Assembly (NCBI RefSeq): GCF_018687715.1
Contig: NC_056762.1
Span: forward strand, 39,078,864-39,142,863
Length of the DNA: 64,000 bases
From: Carya illinoinensis
Lineage: Eukaryota; Streptophyta; Magnoliopsida; Fagales; Juglandaceae
Direction of reading: 5' to 3'
The notes below the pieces were generated by a model. That model saw only the letters and a list, made by a program, of their open reading frames with translations. It did no database searches and was not told the origin of the DNA. A program made the translations under genes and the position numbers. Position 1 is the first letter of the stretch; every line of letters starts with the position of its first letter. Shown in pieces: positions 63,391-64,000 of the stretch.

Positions 63391-64000
63391 GTACTGTATC
63401 GTATCCAATTTTTTTTTTTTTTTTTTTTTTTTTTATCTGAGGAAGCAATTAACAGCAATTGTAATGATCTTAAAATGGAGACATGTGTAATTATTAGTTT
63501 CAGACAATCTGGCTTCATAAGAAATTTGGTAATTTTGAAAAAAAAATTACTCTAGATGGAACTTCCTCTACAATAAAGAGAGAATCCGACTTATCATTTT
63601 CCATGAACTAAGAAATTCATCTAGTAAATTGTGAGTAAAGGATAGAGCCCTCCAGACAATGACAAGGACATATGGCACCACCTTTATATGATCTGGTAAT
63701 CAAATGACCAAATGCCATAAATCACAATTCTTACCCATGAAATAAAGATTCCAGAAAATGAAAACGACAGGTGGTCTGCCTTCATGTAAATTGGTAATCG
63801 AATGACCAAATGCCACAAATTCCAAACATAAACCATTACAAAAGGTTACCACTAGATACACTTGGAGGAAAATGTCAATTTCAGTCCAATGACTTTAAAC
63901 CTATTTTAAGCAATCTTCCATGAATATTTTCTTTAGGAAGATTGAAGATTCTGTATGTGGCTCAAGAATAATTAAAGAAATCAATTATTTAAAATGCAGA
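63391..64000 (+). other. ORP intron 5, running off the window
   Basis: It starts GTACTG after the exon ending FFSEK and contains a run of about 26 T near 63409-63434. No further exon with the expected VSHHP motif was found before the edge. Confidence 0.7.

Noticed and set aside
1..64000. tRNA, rRNA, CRISPR, telomere repeat or organelle-derived DNA
   Set aside because: No cloverleaf, rRNA core, spaced direct-repeat array, TTTAGGG array or recognisable plastid/mitochondrial gene was found on reading.

Overview
This is a plant nuclear window, AT-rich and gene-poor. Three protein genes are clearly readable, all with well-known plant-type architecture. Two of them have GT-AG introns, and the rest of the window is dominated by degraded transposable elements. 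Several short repeat families recur in many copies, such as an AT-rich family opening with TCTCATCTCATC or ATTTTATTTTATTATT. Together with the gene families this suggests a woody eudicot, possibly Fagales (Juglandaceae-like). That placement is an inference from memory of repeat types and is not proven here.

Layout. 1-18 kb has no convincing cellular gene. It holds two retroposons with perfect 17-bp target-site duplications (810-1956 and 4578-5402), a hAT-type MITE (3708-3881), a Mutator-like element with an 11-bp duplication and non-terminal filler sequence (6584-8184), many AT-rich MITE copies, and a small hairpin downstream of a TATA box (14583-14620). 18.2-23.8 kb is a complete six-exon adenine phosphoribosyltransferase gene. 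25-31.6 kb is a transposon-rich block: a hAT-like element (25057-25879), a complete solo LTR of a Copia-like retrotransposon (26379-27654, TSD AAGAG), an unexplained GC-rich stretch, two oppositely oriented LINE remnants with RNase H-like and zf-RVT reading frames, and a 138-bp CACTA MITE. 32.1-33.0 kb holds an intronless minus-strand gene of the plant C2H2-like / PARP-fold family that lacks the family's zinc finger.

33-57 kb is again intergenic: another decayed LINE RNase H fragment (34.6-35.1 kb), a third element with TAGGGGTG ends (38169-38844), a hAT-like element carrying a broken fragment of a RING-H2 ubiquitin ligase gene (44231-45328), and directly next to it a 3.16-kb non-coding CACTA element (45378-48538) full of GTTCGAAC-type palindromes in a ~115-bp tandem array. 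57.45 kb to the right edge holds the first five coding exons of an oxysterol-binding-protein-related protein (PH domain, coiled coil, start of the sterol-binding domain). The gene continues past the window.

The three genes have unrelated jobs (purine salvage, an unknown plant-specific role, and lipid transfer/sensing) and do not form a cluster. No operon, CRISPR, rRNA or convincing tRNA is present. The most interesting material is the transposon layer, especially gene-fragment capture by the hAT-like element and the possible capture by the Mutator-like element.
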